DNA of 64,000 bases, taken from assembly GCA_964006375.1 (NCBI GenBank), contig OZ023262.1, forward strand, positions 56,320,366-56,384,365. The letters run 5' to 3'. A program made the position numbers and the translations under genes. Source of the DNA: Tillus elongatus. Lineage: Eukaryota > Arthropoda > Insecta > Coleoptera > Cleridae. This document shows, in pieces, positions 39,581 through 51,104 of this stretch. Positions within the stretch are counted from its first letter, which is position 1. Each line of letters starts with the position of its first letter. The notes beneath the pieces were generated by a model. It searched no databases. It was not told the origin of the DNA and worked only from the letters and a program-made list of their open reading frames with translations.

Positions 39581-39583
<3 letters not shown>
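37842..39583 (-). pseudogene. CR1/Jockey-like LINE fragment K
   Basis: RT region of a non-LTR element read leftwards from 39583. First frame: ITPLTECEVIEIINELPNKK, SSGFDDVPIKIIKQCAAEL, NYRPISILSIFSKIIERAVH, SPSQHGFRTDHSTETALIEY and FFDLSRAFDPVNPFFVKEKM. A single frameshift near 38905 falls within the PQGSVIGPLLFTLYVNDL motif. Second frame to 38059: VFMYADDTSILVYG with catalytic YADD, KFLGVRIDSSLLYIDQIDHV, YYAAVYSHLSYGIIIW and KRILRLIYNLPYGHPCRDIF, ending CTKKFST. 5' truncated (no endonuclease). (TA)n borders both sides. Confidence 0.87.

Positions 39584-39584
<1 letters not shown>

Positions 39585-39646
<62 letters not shown>
39585..39646. repeat. (TA)n microsatellite
   Basis: About 31 TA units at the 5' truncation of LINE K. 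Confidence 0.98.
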
Positions 39647-39649
<3 letters not shown>

Positions 39650-40170
39650 TTACTAATAGTATACAATTCTGATGAAAAATCACTACTTATTTTAAGATTT
39701 TAAGTTACTTATTGGGCTAGCACATTTTACTACTATTTTAGAATTAAATATAAGATGTCTGAGTTTTTTGCTTAGAAATTGATTTTAAAAATTATAAACC
39801 TATTTTGTATGTGTAAAAATACATATCTACCTAAATAATACAAAGCTAAATAATTTACTAATTGTGATTAGTTGCATGTTAATAAATGAGCAATATCCAG
39901 TAAAATAAGTAAACTATTAAAAATAAGTAAAAACCTAGGTTGTGGTTTAGAAGTAAAACAGTATGTCCAATTTGGGGCATTATGAATTTATAATTTCAAG
40001 GTAAACCAAAACCAAAATTAATTGAATCCATTAATTTGAAATCGATTAGTATCCTAAAACTTCAATACTTTCTGTTACTATGTAAAAACATCTTAATTTA
40101 AACTTATTATTAAATATTTTATCTTTTATAAGTTCAAAAAGAACATAACTTTGAAAAGACGAACATAAAA
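39647..40170. other. AT-rich noncoding
   Basis: No ORF or repeat recognised. Confidence 0.5.
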
Positions 40171-40560
40171 ATGCCGGGTGATTTCAATATTCGATGCAGA
40201 TTCAATTTGGGAATACCTGTGACGCATTCCCGCTCCACTCTTTGATTGGTCGAGAGTTACCAGACAACCTATCTAATCTATAAACCAATGACGTCGTTGC
40301 TATAAACCTTGGACAGGTAAGGCTAGCAGCGGCATTCGTTTTAGCGCTGAACTAGGGACTAATCAAATCTAGTGATAAACTCGTCTATGCCTACTGAGTG
40401 GTATCCGCGAATATACATAGAGCGTTCGGTTTCTTATAACAGTGTGTGAGTTAACCACGTGTCAGCAACTGCCAACAGCTGTATTGTTGTGTCATCTGTT
40501 GACATTTGTTAATTTTTTTTGACATAATAATTCAACTGCTGGCAGCTGGTGAACTCGCCC
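40171..40560 (+). promoter_or_regulatory. Promoter-like segment
   Basis: Less AT-rich than its surroundings. It contains GATTGG (inverted CCAAT) at 40243, CCAATGACGTCG (CCAAT plus CRE-like) at about 40285-40296, a TATAAA at about 40301, and GCATTCGTTT about 30 bp downstream, which resembles an arthropod initiator. It could be a host promoter or an LTR-like piece (TGTGACGC at 40210 to ATAACA near 40441). No linked coding exon was found. Confidence 0.3.
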
Positions 40561-41640
40561 TTTATGTCTATATCTTAGCGTTGTTTGTTAAGACCTCGTT
40601 GGTAGTCATTGCATCATATAGTCAATGTCTGATTAAAGCTAAGGTCATCGGTGAAAAGTACACTATTTAATTTATGCTTATAAAAACAAATAAGGTTTGC
40701 AAGAGAAATAGTTTAGAGCAGATTTATAGGTACCTAAGTACCAGAAAGGATATATGATATAAGCATAATTTCTAAGCTTAAAGCACATTTAACGTAAAAA
40801 TTTAACTTACATATCATAAGAGAATAAACAAACCTCAATCACTAGCTAATGAATCCATGTACTTTAAGAAAAAATTAAATTAATAAGACTTGGATTTTTA
40901 GAAATGTCTTATAAATCTTTTTAACTACAAATGAATTTTTAAGTATCACACCACTGTCATTAATTGTCACTGAACCTTTATATGACTTTGTCAAAATTAT
41001 AATACCTAATAGGGAATTTTTTTTATCGTCGTAAAAAAGGTTTCAGAGAAATCCGTTTCATAACATTGTGAACCCAAACGTAGAAAAAATTTCGGGACGC
41101 AGCAAGTGCGTTACAGTAGCGAATTTTCATAAGAATTGTACATTGTAATTATACGACATATTAGTGAAGTTAATACTTTAAACTTACACAGACCTGGAAG
41201 ATCGATTTTAGAGATCCTGGTACGCGCACATTTGAAGAATTCTTTCGAGAGTGTTACCATCGATATCTCTCTATTATCATAAAAATCTTGCGTTTTAACT
41301 CGTTTTGAGAAACATGCCCAAAACTCAATTTTCTATGAAGGTAAAGAACTAAATTTTGTTATATATGTAGATAGTGTAAGTCTTTTTAAAAGAAACTTAC
41401 TGTATTACAAATTTCATTAAAGTTATACAGAAAATTTCCAGAAGGAAACTTAATTCATATTTAGAAAAGTAAAGTATCTGCCAAAATATAAACGTAGCAG
41501 TTATTTTTCCTTATTATCGCCAGTATGATTTCGTTTTAGTCACCCTAATCAAACCGGTTTTTTCAATAACAAGTACAACAATAACAAAATTATGATTTCA
41601 GACTCAAAGGCGTTTTAAATAAAAAAGAGATCTTGTTCAA
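40561..41640. repeat. Noncoding, with one TA-core family terminus
   Basis: The family end GGGACGCAGCAAGTGCGTTA is at 41095-41114 followed by GTAGCGAATTTTCAT. The remainder is AT-rich without features. Confidence 0.6.
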
Positions 41641-41689
41641 AACGTATGAAATCTGTGCACTATTGTTTCTCGCTGTGTGAAAACAAAAC

Positions 41690-41800
41690 ATTAAAAAAAG
41701 ATACATGCATCCAGCTGGATTCGATCGCGTCACCTTCTACGTGGGATGCGAGCATGGTACGCTATCTGGGAACCCATCAACAAAGGTTTTATTTGCGTCA
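41690..41800 (-). repeat. tRNA-like / SINE-type segment
   Basis: On the minus strand GATAGCGTACCATGCTCGC, then CGTAGAAGGTGACGCGATCG and AATCCAGCTGG, resemble worn A- and B-box promoter elements of a tRNA-derived SINE, followed by a T7 run. No full cloverleaf can be drawn by eye. Confidence 0.35.
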
Positions 41801-42440
41801 TACCTTAGATCTGCTCCATGCCCGGGATATTATAGTCAAACTACCTATACATAATTAATTAATTACAGAAAATTAGGTAGTAAAATTACCATTGAAACAC
41901 ATCCCACGGCTGTTTCGGTCTTATATGACGTCTTATGTTTAAGTTTAAGGATAAAAGAAACTATTTTAGAATCGTTTTTATAGAGACTTGGCTTGATTTT
42001 GTTTAAATTTCTGCTAATTATTATGCGACAGCATAGTATATCTACGTTGCGCTAAAATTGTGTTTGAGGCCGTTAATAAAGCTACAAATGTAGTGTATTT
42101 TAATAATTGATTGAATTGCCCAGTTAAATAACAATCACTTGGCAAATTTTTAATTTCATGTCGTCTGTCATTTTCCTTAACTGCGGCCGAGATTTCACGA
42201 TTGTGGGCTTGGGTATTATGTTTTCTGCCTGGTATATATTTATTTTGGTTACCGTTGCTGTATGGTTTATACCTGTTGTAAGAATTAATCTACGCGTCCC
42301 AGTTAACTACTTTGTCTGTCAGGCATTCGACTTCAACCACTAAATCGTTTCAGGCATGTCTTTGGGATTTTATTTTTAATTTGGAAAAAACTCTAAATAT
42401 TGTGGACCAAATTACTTAAAATTCACAACATATGTTTATT
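41800..42440. other. Noncoding, no recognised feature
   Basis: Short ORFs only, without family motifs. Confidence 0.5.
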
Positions 42441-43652
<1,212 letters not shown>

Positions 43653-43901
43653 CGTCCAAAGTCTAATTAGTGCAATAATTTAGTTTGTATAAATCATAGT
43701 GCAATATCTAGTAATGTGGGATACAGTATACAGTTACTACAAAACTAAGTTTATAGTGCAATCAAAATGAGACAGTGTGTTATAGCATATTTTGCTTTTC
43801 TCATATCTATGTTCTAATCCTATAGAATACATTTTTAGCACCTATTTAACTTTTTAATCATCAGGTACCATAAATACGGGTTATACTATATAATTGGACA
43901 G

Positions 43902-43940
43902 ATATATATATGTGTGTGTATATGTATGTGTATGTATATG

Positions 43941-44029
<89 letters not shown>

Positions 44030-44095
44030 ATATATATATATATATATATGTGTATATATATGTATGTGTATATGTATATGTGTATATATGTAGTT
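43902..44095. repeat. Compound (TA)n/(TGTA)n repeat
   Basis: TGTGTGTATATGTATGTG blocks flank a long TA tract. Confidence 0.97.
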
Positions 44096-44152
44096 ATGTA
44101 TTGAACCATTCTAGTTAGTAGTTAGTTTTAGGTTAGGTAAGGATAGTGAGTA

Positions 44153-44164
44153 AGTATTGATTGT
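44153..44164 (+). repeat. Target-site duplication, 5' copy
   Basis: AGTATTGATTGT, identical to 49414-49425. Confidence 0.92.
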
Positions 44165-44527
44165 GGGGTTAAGGAGTCGCGGGCCAAAGGACTCCAGGGG
44201 GCAAGCTGAGGAAGTGGAAATAACAACAACAACATAAACTCCCGATGAAGCTTTCCCCAAGACCGTCATGCGCGGTAAAAATCCGCATCCTGCACGAGGT
44301 GACCCTGCTAATAACTAAACATGACGGATCTAGACAAGGAGGTCGAACTAAACTCCCCCAATCTACGGTGTCACGTGACCCGTGCCTATGGATGGATGGC
44401 ACCAGGGCGATGGTGTCGTGAACGGAACCTCTGGAGTACCAGGCAACCCTCCAGAGTAACCCGCCTTGCACCACACAGGGGGTTCTGATGGTGTGGACAG
44501 TATTTCTCCCATTCTCGTGGGAACAAC

Positions 44528-45685
44528 ATGAAGATTATAAATACATATAAAACCAAAACCAATGAGGCTCGAGGAGTGGCTCCGGCTACAGACTTGAGCC
44601 TTGAGTCTATCCCGGAAACGGAGACGAGCCAGGGTGCGGCAGCGGACTCTGGAGGTCCCACGACCGGCGTAGATACGGGGGATCAGGGGGTAGCTTCGAC
44701 CAGAGACCTGTCCCCGACACCCAAGCTGGAGGCTGGGTCCCACCGGAGGGCGGCGAGCTCCGCGGACTCCGGGGGCCCCTCCACCAGTGAGGACTCTACT
44801 GTTAGAGTAGAGGGACTGCCCCGGCAGTCCAAGCGTCTTTCCGGGGCGCAAAGAAAGAAGCTCCGGAGGGCGCAAAAAATGGCGGCCGGGACCTGGACGG
44901 TCGAGAAACCTGTAAAGGCGCAAGAGGGGAGTGCGGGTCAGAAGAGGACGCGCTCGAACTCTAGCACGCCCACTACAGACAGACGTTCCAAAAGGGCCAG
45001 GGTGCCTGTAAAGGCGCAAGAGGAGAGTGCGAGTCGGAAGACGCCGCGCTCTGGCTCTAGCACGCCTACTACAGACAGACCTCCCAAAGGAACTAAGGCC
45101 GGAACACCGGCGCAGACTGGCTCTTACAGGGAGGCTGCGGAGGGCCTCGGGATGGCGGTGATTGACAGACGCCATCCTGAGGTCACGCTAGACCAGGGGA
45201 AGGCGGACCTGATCCAGGCTGCGGTGGTAGCTGCAGTGGACTCTCTTCAGGAAGGGGAGAGCCCGCCTCAGTTCCACCGGACGCGCCTGACGGGGGGCAT
45301 CCTCTGGATAACCTGTGCCGGCCCGCAGTCGCGGGACTGGCTGCGGAAAACGATCGGGGGCCTCGGTCAGATTTGGGAGGGGGCGGACTTGACAGCCGTC
45401 GAGCCCAAGGAACTCCCAAAGAGACGCAAGGTCCTCGTACGGATCCCTGACACCGTCCCGCAGGAGACGGTGATCAGCAGACTTAAGATCCAGAACCCTG
45501 AACTGGGGACGCAACACTGGTCGGTTCTAAGTAGGAAGGCAGAGGAGAAAGGACAGACGCTCGCCTTCTCGATCGACCCGACATCTTACAGAGCCCTTGA
45601 AGGAACCTCCTTCAAGGCATTCTGGGGCATGGGAAGGGTTAGCTTCCGCCCACTGGGGAAGCAATTAAGGGTTAATGGGACTTAG
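44528..45685 (+). CDS. LINE ORF1 with DUF4780-like domain
   Basis: 385-residue protein with no zinc knuckle. Residues 1-120 are a serine/threonine/glutamate-rich low-complexity region; about 120-200 are basic, with a tandem duplication (PVKAQEGSAGQKRTRSNSST and PVKAQEESASRKTPRSGSST, each followed by PTTDR). The C-terminal half (GLGMAVIDRRHPEVTLDQGK, TGGILWITCAGPQSRDWLRK, RRKVLVRIPDTVPQETVISR) looks like DUF4780, found in ORF1 of insect LINEs and presumed to bind nucleic acid. Start ATG 44528 is the first in the frame. Its stop lies inside ORF2 (11-nt overlap). Confidence 0.88.
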   Translation: MKIINTYKTKTNEARGVAPATDLSLESIPETETSQGAAADSGGPTTGVDTGDQGVASTRDLSPTPKLEAGSHRRAASSADSGGPSTSEDSTVRVEGLPRQSKRLSGAQRKKLRRAQKMAAGTWTVEKPVKAQEGSAGQKRTRSNSSTPTTDRRSKRARVPVKAQEESASRKTPRSGSSTPTTDRPPKGTKAGTPAQTGSYREAAEGLGMAVIDRRHPEVTLDQGKADLIQAAVVAAVDSLQEGESPPQFHRTRLTGGILWITCAGPQSRDWLRKTIGGLGQIWEGADLTAVEPKELPKRRKVLVRIPDTVPQETVISRLKIQNPELGTQHWSVLSRKAEEKGQTLAFSIDPTSYRALEGTSFKAFWGMGRVSFRPLGKQLRVNGT

Positions 45686-48600
45686 GTTCCTTCAGGTCAA
45701 CCTCCAACACAGTAGGGCAGCCACGGCCGGACTACTAATGGCTCTGAGGAACACGGATGTGGCCCTCATCCAGGAACCGTACTCCTACAAAGGAGAGATC
45801 AAGGGACTCGGCGGAGCTAATGGAAAGCTCATCTACAGCAGGTCCAGCGAGAATCCGAGGGCCTGCATTTTTGTCAGGGAAGGGATAGAGTTTCTCCCTC
45901 TAATGAATTTCTGTTCCAGGGACCTGGCAACGATCAAAATCCGATGTGGAGGAGCGGATGGGCTGAGGGACATTACTGTCGCATCAGCCTATCTGCCAGG
46001 GGACAGCACGGACCCTCCTCCACCCAACGAACTGGAGCAGCTGATGGTGGGTAGCAGAGCAGGTGGATGGCAGACCATCATCGGCATGGATGCGAATGCG
46101 CACCATGAGTTGTGGGGTAGCTCGGACACAAACTCTAGGGGTGAGGCACTTTTACAATTCTTTATGAAATTTAATTTAGACATATTGAATAGAGGTAATA
46201 AACCGACATTCGTCACAACACGGCGTGAGGAAGTTTTAGACCTAACAGTTTCCACCCAGTTTCTGGGTGACTTTGTTAAAAGCTGGGCTGTGTCTGGGGA
46301 AGTGAGTAGCTCAGACCACAGATACATCCGGTTTGAAATCGCCAAAGTCGAAAGAGAAACGGTATGGTACCGGGACCCCCGCAAGGCGGACTGGGAAGCC
46401 TACAGGGCAGACCTAGCTGTGGAACTGCGGGGGGTTGAGAGGGCCATAAGGGATTCAATAGACCTCGAGATTGCAGCAGTCCAATTGCGAGACGCAATTA
46501 CCTCGGCCTATAACGCCAACTGCCCCCTGAAAATGAGGGTGTCCACCAGGAACGTCCCATGGTGGAACGAGGACCTCAGGCAAAGGAGGACGCAGGTTCG
46601 TAAGCTGTTTAACGCGGCCAAAAGGTCGGGAGCATGGGATGAATATAGACAGGCCCTATCGACCTATAACAAAAGACTGAGGGACGCCAAGAAGGAGTCG
46701 TGGAGGAGGCACTGCGAAGAAGTGGAAAACACGTCCGAGAGTGCTCGACTACACAAGATCCTGTCTAAGGGCCCTCAGACTAACATAGGCTCCCTTAGAA
46801 CACCCACGGGAGGCTTTACAAGCTCGGGGGAGGAAACTATGGAAATTTTACTCCAGACGCACTTCCCCGGCTGTAACATAATAAACCAATCACCTCCGGA
46901 CTGGGAACACTCAGAAATAGAGGCGCCTTATAGGCGGGCATCTAGAGTAGACTGGACAGTCGCTAAAGAGGTGGTTACCTGGAGCAAAATCAGATGGGCC
47001 ATTAACAGCTTTAAGCCATACAAATCGCCGGGATTTGATGGAATAATGCCCATCATGCTCCAACAGGGGATAGATATACTGGCGCCGGTGCTTATCCTCA
47101 TTATGAGGGCCAGCCTGGCTCTGGGGTACATTCCGAGGGCATGGAGACTGGCCAGGGTTGTATTTATTCCTAAACCTGGGCGTCCAACAGACCAGGCAAA
47201 GTCCCTGAGGCCAATAAGTCTCATGTCCTTCTTGCTGAAAACAGTGGAAAAACTGCTCGACCGGCACATTAGGGGCGGTGTACTGGAAGCATATCCTCTA
47301 CACTGCGGACAATATGCATACAGAGCAGGATTCTCAACAGAAACAGCACTGCACCAACTGGTGCTGAAACTGGAGAATACGCTGGAGAACAAGGAGGTGG
47401 CGCTGGGGGCCTTCCTAGACATAGAGGGGGCCTTTAGCAACACCTCGTTCGGATCGGTTCTGGCAGCTGCCCGGGAGCGTGGAATAGAGGAGACCTGCTG
47501 CAGGTGGATCGGTTCCATGCTCAGGGACAGGGCGGTGTTCACCTCACTCGCGGGAGGGACTCTGCTGGCGGGGGTCGCGGCGGGGTGTCCGCAGGGGAGC
47601 GTTCTGTCTCCCTTGCTCTGGTGTCTAGTCGTGGACGGCCTGCTGGGGAGGCTCTCGGGAGGGGGGTATGAGGTACAGGGCTATGCGGACGACATTGTCA
47701 TCATAGTCCGAGGAAAGGTCACACAGGCAGTGTGGGAGCGTATGCAGACTGCACTGAAAGTGGTGGAAGGGTGGACGGTTGATCAAGGGCTCGGGGTGAG
47801 CCCCGAGAAAGCAACCGTCGTGCCGTTTACGAGGAGGAGGAAGTGTGAAAGCCACAGAACTCTCACTCTATACGGTAGGAGCGTTCCAATGGCCAGGGAG
47901 GTAAAATATCTTGGGGTCGTATTGGACTCTAAGCTAACCTGGAATGGTCACATTGGAAAAATACTGCGTAAGGCAGTCATGACCTTAGCCGTCACTAGGC
48001 GGCTATATGGAAAAACGTGGGGACTAAGACCTAGTATGGCCCACTGGCTGTACACAAGGGTGGTCAGACCATCGTTAACATATGCGGCACTGGTCTGGTG
48101 GCCTAAGGTGACACAATCCAGTGCCAAACAAAAACTAGGCAAGATCCAAAGGATGGCTTGCCTAGGCATCACAGGGGCCATGTCTTCAACCCCAACAGCC
48201 GCCATGGAGGTGTTGCTGGATCTACCCCCCCTACACTTCGTTATTATGGGAGAGGCCAGGCTAGGACTATACAGACTAGCCTGCAATGGTAGACTGAAGA
48301 TCAACCCAGGCTTCAGGGGCCACTGCAAAATTCAGGAGATCGTGAAGGAACCCATGCTTGAAATGAGGTCAGACTTCGCGAGCCCGCGAATGTGCAGGGA
48401 AAACAACTTCACAGTGGAAATCCCTGATCGCGGGGCATGGCGGGAGGAGACACCGGGCATACCACGGGACGCGCTCGTCTGGTTCACGGACGGATCTGGC
48501 GGGGAGCGTGGGACGGGGGCAGGTGTTTACTCGGAAGGACCGAGGGTAAGTCACAGTATTTCCCTCGGAGCCCATGCAACGGTGTTTCAGGCCGAGATGT

Positions 48601-49319
48601 ACGCCATCCTGCACTGTGTGCGGGAGAACAAGAGGAGGGGCTACACCAACAAGCGGATCCTCATAGCCACAGACAGCCAGGCAGCCCTTAAGGCACGAAG
48701 TAGCCCACGGGTAAATTCCTGGCTGGTGAGTGAGTGCCGAGACGAGACGAGCGACCTGGCTGGGCAGAATGAGGTGACCCTCATCTGGGTGCCGGGTCAC
48801 TCGGGGGTCAAAGGCAATGAAGAAGCTGACAGTCTCGCAAAGAGGGGGTCAGCAGAACCATTTATGGGACCAGAACCGGCTCTGGGCGTGTCAAAGAGCA
48901 CTGCCAGGGGAGCCATTAAGTCCTGGGTCAGAAACCAACACAAGGTGTACTGGGCGGACTGTCCAGGGCTCAGACATGGGAAGTCAATAATTGACGGACC
49001 CAGTTCAAAGAGAGCTGTGGAGCTGCTAAACCTTAGCAGAGGACAGCTCAGAAACACAACAGGTCTCTTGACGGGACACATGGCCGTCAAGAAACACCTA
49101 CATAAAATGGGGCGGTTCGAAGGGGACCTCGCATGCAGACTCTGCGGCGAGGGGGAGGAATCAGCCCAGCACATCTTGTGCGAGTGTATAGCTCTGGACC
49201 GGAAAAGACAACTGATCTACGGTCACTCTAGACCGGAGACAGAGCAATATAAAACTTCACCCTACCAATCGCTGTGCAGACTAGTTCAAGGCACAGTGAT
49301 TTTGGAATGGGTGGAGTAA
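45675..49319 (+). CDS. LINE ORF2: endonuclease, RT and RNase H, intact
   Basis: 1214 codons without a stop. APE endonuclease about 1-220 (LQVNLQHSRAATAGL, VALIQEPYSYKG, IIGMDANAHHELWGS, SSDHRYIRFE). RT about 440-730 (KSPGFDGIMPIMLQQGID, LRPISLMSFLLKTVEKLLDR, YRAGFSTETALHQLV, GAFLDIEGAFSNTSF, GCPQGSVLSPLLWCL, YADD at residue 670). RNase H about 930-1060 with all four acidic positions visible: FTDGSGG, FQAEMYAIL, TDSQAAL, and GHSGVKGNEEADSLA. A C-terminal knuckle CRLCGEGEESAQHILCEC is near residue 1154. The RNase H domain favours the LOA/I-type group over classic R1. Likely competent for target-primed reverse transcription. Confidence 0.94.
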   Translation: MGLRFLQVNLQHSRAATAGLLMALRNTDVALIQEPYSYKGEIKGLGGANGKLIYSRSSENPRACIFVREGIEFLPLMNFCSRDLATIKIRCGGADGLRDITVASAYLPGDSTDPPPPNELEQLMVGSRAGGWQTIIGMDANAHHELWGSSDTNSRGEALLQFFMKFNLDILNRGNKPTFVTTRREEVLDLTVSTQFLGDFVKSWAVSGEVSSSDHRYIRFEIAKVERETVWYRDPRKADWEAYRADLAVELRGVERAIRDSIDLEIAAVQLRDAITSAYNANCPLKMRVSTRNVPWWNEDLRQRRTQVRKLFNAAKRSGAWDEYRQALSTYNKRLRDAKKESWRRHCEEVENTSESARLHKILSKGPQTNIGSLRTPTGGFTSSGEETMEILLQTHFPGCNIINQSPPDWEHSEIEAPYRRASRVDWTVAKEVVTWSKIRWAINSFKPYKSPGFDGIMPIMLQQGIDILAPVLILIMRASLALGYIPRAWRLARVVFIPKPGRPTDQAKSLRPISLMSFLLKTVEKLLDRHIRGGVLEAYPLHCGQYAYRAGFSTETALHQLVLKLENTLENKEVALGAFLDIEGAFSNTSFGSVLAAARERGIEETCCRWIGSMLRDRAVFTSLAGGTLLAGVAAGCPQGSVLSPLLWCLVVDGLLGRLSGGGYEVQGYADDIVIIVRGKVTQAVWERMQTALKVVEGWTVDQGLGVSPEKATVVPFTRRRKCESHRTLTLYGRSVPMAREVKYLGVVLDSKLTWNGHIGKILRKAVMTLAVTRRLYGKTWGLRPSMAHWLYTRVVRPSLTYAALVWWPKVTQSSAKQKLGKIQRMACLGITGAMSSTPTAAMEVLLDLPPLHFVIMGEARLGLYRLACNGRLKINPGFRGHCKIQEIVKEPMLEMRSDFASPRMCRENNFTVEIPDRGAWREETPGIPRDALVWFTDGSGGERGTGAGVYSEGPRVSHSISLGAHATVFQAEMYAILHCVRENKRRGYTNKRILIATDSQAALKARSSPRVNSWLVSECRDETSDLAGQNEVTLIWVPGHSGVKGNEEADSLAKRGSAEPFMGPEPALGVSKSTARGAIKSWVRNQHKVYWADCPGLRHGKSIIDGPSSKRAVELLNLSRGQLRNTTGLLTGHMAVKKHLHKMGRFEGDLACRLCGEGEESAQHILCECIALDRKRQLIYGHSRPETEQYKTSPYQSLCRLVQGTVILEWVE

Positions 49320-49413
49320 GACTAGGGGTATGCACAATCAACCAAGGGTTGCGGTGCTATCGGGGCGGCAAGGCCGCGGACGAGCCCTGAGGGAACAAAA
49401 AAAAAAAAAAAAA

Positions 49414-49425
49414 AGTATTGATTGT
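49414..49425 (+). repeat. Target-site duplication, 3' copy
   Basis: AGTATTGATTGT immediately after the poly(A). Confidence 0.92.
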
Positions 49426-49510
49426 CAAAAACTCTAGAGTGAAATTTCAGATATTTGTTGTACCTGTTACACACTTCTGTAATTTCTTTGAGTTATTTTA
49501 CTAATAAATA

Positions 49511-49513
<3 letters not shown>

Positions 49514-49567
<54 letters not shown>
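49514..49567. repeat. (TA)n microsatellite
   Basis: About 26 TA units. Confidence 0.97.
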
Positions 49568-49570
<3 letters not shown>

Positions 49571-49690
49571 ATATAAAAATTGAAACTGACCCCGGGTATG
49601 GGTTCTAGGGGACCTTGTTTGCGTTCATTTGAATTTTTTTTTGCAAAGTCTCTCTATCGATACCTTCTATTAGTGAATTTCTTTTAATAA
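49568..49690 (+). repeat. TA-core repeat family, outer arm
   Basis: GAAACTGACCCCGGGTATGG, TCTAGGGGACCTTG and CTATTAGTGAATTTCTTT follow the (TA)n, in the same order as 37097-37190. Confidence 0.8.
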
Positions 49691-49710
49691 ATAAATAAAT
49701 AAATAAATAA

Positions 49711-49800
<90 letters not shown>
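49686..49800. repeat. (AAAT)n(TA)n microsatellite
   Basis: Seven AAAT units followed by about 43 TA units. Confidence 0.98.
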
Positions 49801-49803
<3 letters not shown>

Positions 49804-50290
49804 GAAAGATATGCAAATGACTTGGATAAGTTCGTTGGCCAGGAAAATCGACCCAGTTTTTCCCGGAAAATTTTGTGTTTTCTTTCGCAAAATTTTCATA
49901 TATCCGGAATTTGTAAACATATAAAAATTTTAACGGAAATTGGTTTCGGGTTCTAGGCACCCAAATTCGCGCTCATCTGAAGAAAATTTTCAAAAGCTTT
50001 TCATCGTGACCTCTCTATTTGCGAATTTTTCTTAATGAAAATTCGCTAAAAACGGATATATGTGTAGATGAACGTACGCTCGTGCCAAATAAATAGTAAC
50101 CCCGGTTTTCGGCCTTTTAAATAAATTTATTTATTTATCCAAGCTTTTGAGCTACAATTCCTTAAAATATGAAATCTGCAAAACACGGAGCTTAGTCTAA
50201 TAGAGAACTGCCTTAAACTATGCACTTAACTTATATTTACTCGTATGTTATGATCGCGGATCAGTTGACATAAATTGCAGTCAGCCTTGT
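49801..50290 (+). repeat. TA-core repeat family, core and outer arm (inverse of copy a)
   Basis: The core (GACTTGGATAAGTTCGTTGG, CCCGGAAAATTTTGTGTTTT) at 49815-49915 is followed by about 370 bp matching 1843-2198 in inverse orientation. It includes the palindromic GCGAATTTTTCTTAATGAAA ATTCGC at 50012-50037. Confidence 0.82.
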
Positions 50291-51018
50291 TATTTGAAGT
50301 GAAACACCTGATATATTTTTGCATTTTAGTGAATTTTCGTAGAAAAAAAATCGACTTATAAGTTTTCAAAAATTGTCTTCAAATTAGTCTGAGCCAGGCC
50401 TGCTGATAGATAAAGCTTGGGATCTTACATGCACGCTGACACTATTCTTACCTTTTGCTTTCTTGTATTTGCAGAGTTGTAACGTCCCGAAGAATAAGTT
50501 TTAGCCGGTAGCGAGTGACTGACCTCAAGTGGATCCAAGTCTGGTCGATAGCGAGGTCACCATTTCCTATCAACCCTAACCTAAAAGTATCTATCTATCA
50601 GATTTTATTGTTTGCAAGATAAGAAACACTACATTAGGTCAGGAGATATCAAGATGGCTCAATACTTACCTTTATCTTGAGTTGTTCTGCCTGAAGTCCT
50701 ATATTTGTTGGAACCCCAGACAAGAGCCTGGTTATTTCTATGTTTTTCGATATCTAGGTAAGCGATAAGTAGAATTTTAAATCATGTTGTCAAATTTAAA
50801 AGGTTTTAGGTAGGAATTATTCTTCCATTAAACAGATATATAGAAAAATAAATATTTAAATTTGTTGATAAGAATGGTGACTGAAACAAATTATTGTGAT
50901 ACTTTCGGTAAATTTCAAATGAACATAACATCAAAGAAAATAAAGCAAAATAAATATTACATGTCCCAGAAAAAAAATCAACTATTGCTAATGACTGGAT
51001 AAAAGGCTGATATTAATT

Positions 51019-51022
<4 letters not shown>
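50291..51022. other. Noncoding, no recognised feature
   Basis: No coding similarity seen. Base composition is more even than in the repeats, so it may be unique host DNA. Confidence 0.45.

Positions 51023-51102
<80 letters not shown>
51023..51102. repeat. (TA)n microsatellite
   Basis: About 39 TA units. Confidence 0.98.

Positions 51103-51104
<2 letters not shown>

Larger units (their letters stand above)
44165..49413 (+). mobile_element. Full-length LOA/R1-group LINE
   Basis: 5.25 kb element with 5' UTR (44165-44527), two overlapping ORFs without lesions, a 3' UTR of about 75 bp and a poly(A) of about 18. It is flanked by a perfect 12-bp target-site duplication. Clearly more GC-rich than the host DNA around it. 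All signs point to a recent, complete insertion. Confidence 0.93.

Noticed and set aside
41690..41800. Functional tRNA gene
   Set aside because: A- and B-box-like strings are present but arms do not pair into a cloverleaf; kept only as a SINE-like segment.
44363..45175. 270-codon minus-strand ORF opposite LINE ORF1
   Set aside because: Arginine- and proline-rich antisense shadow of a GC-rich coding sequence.
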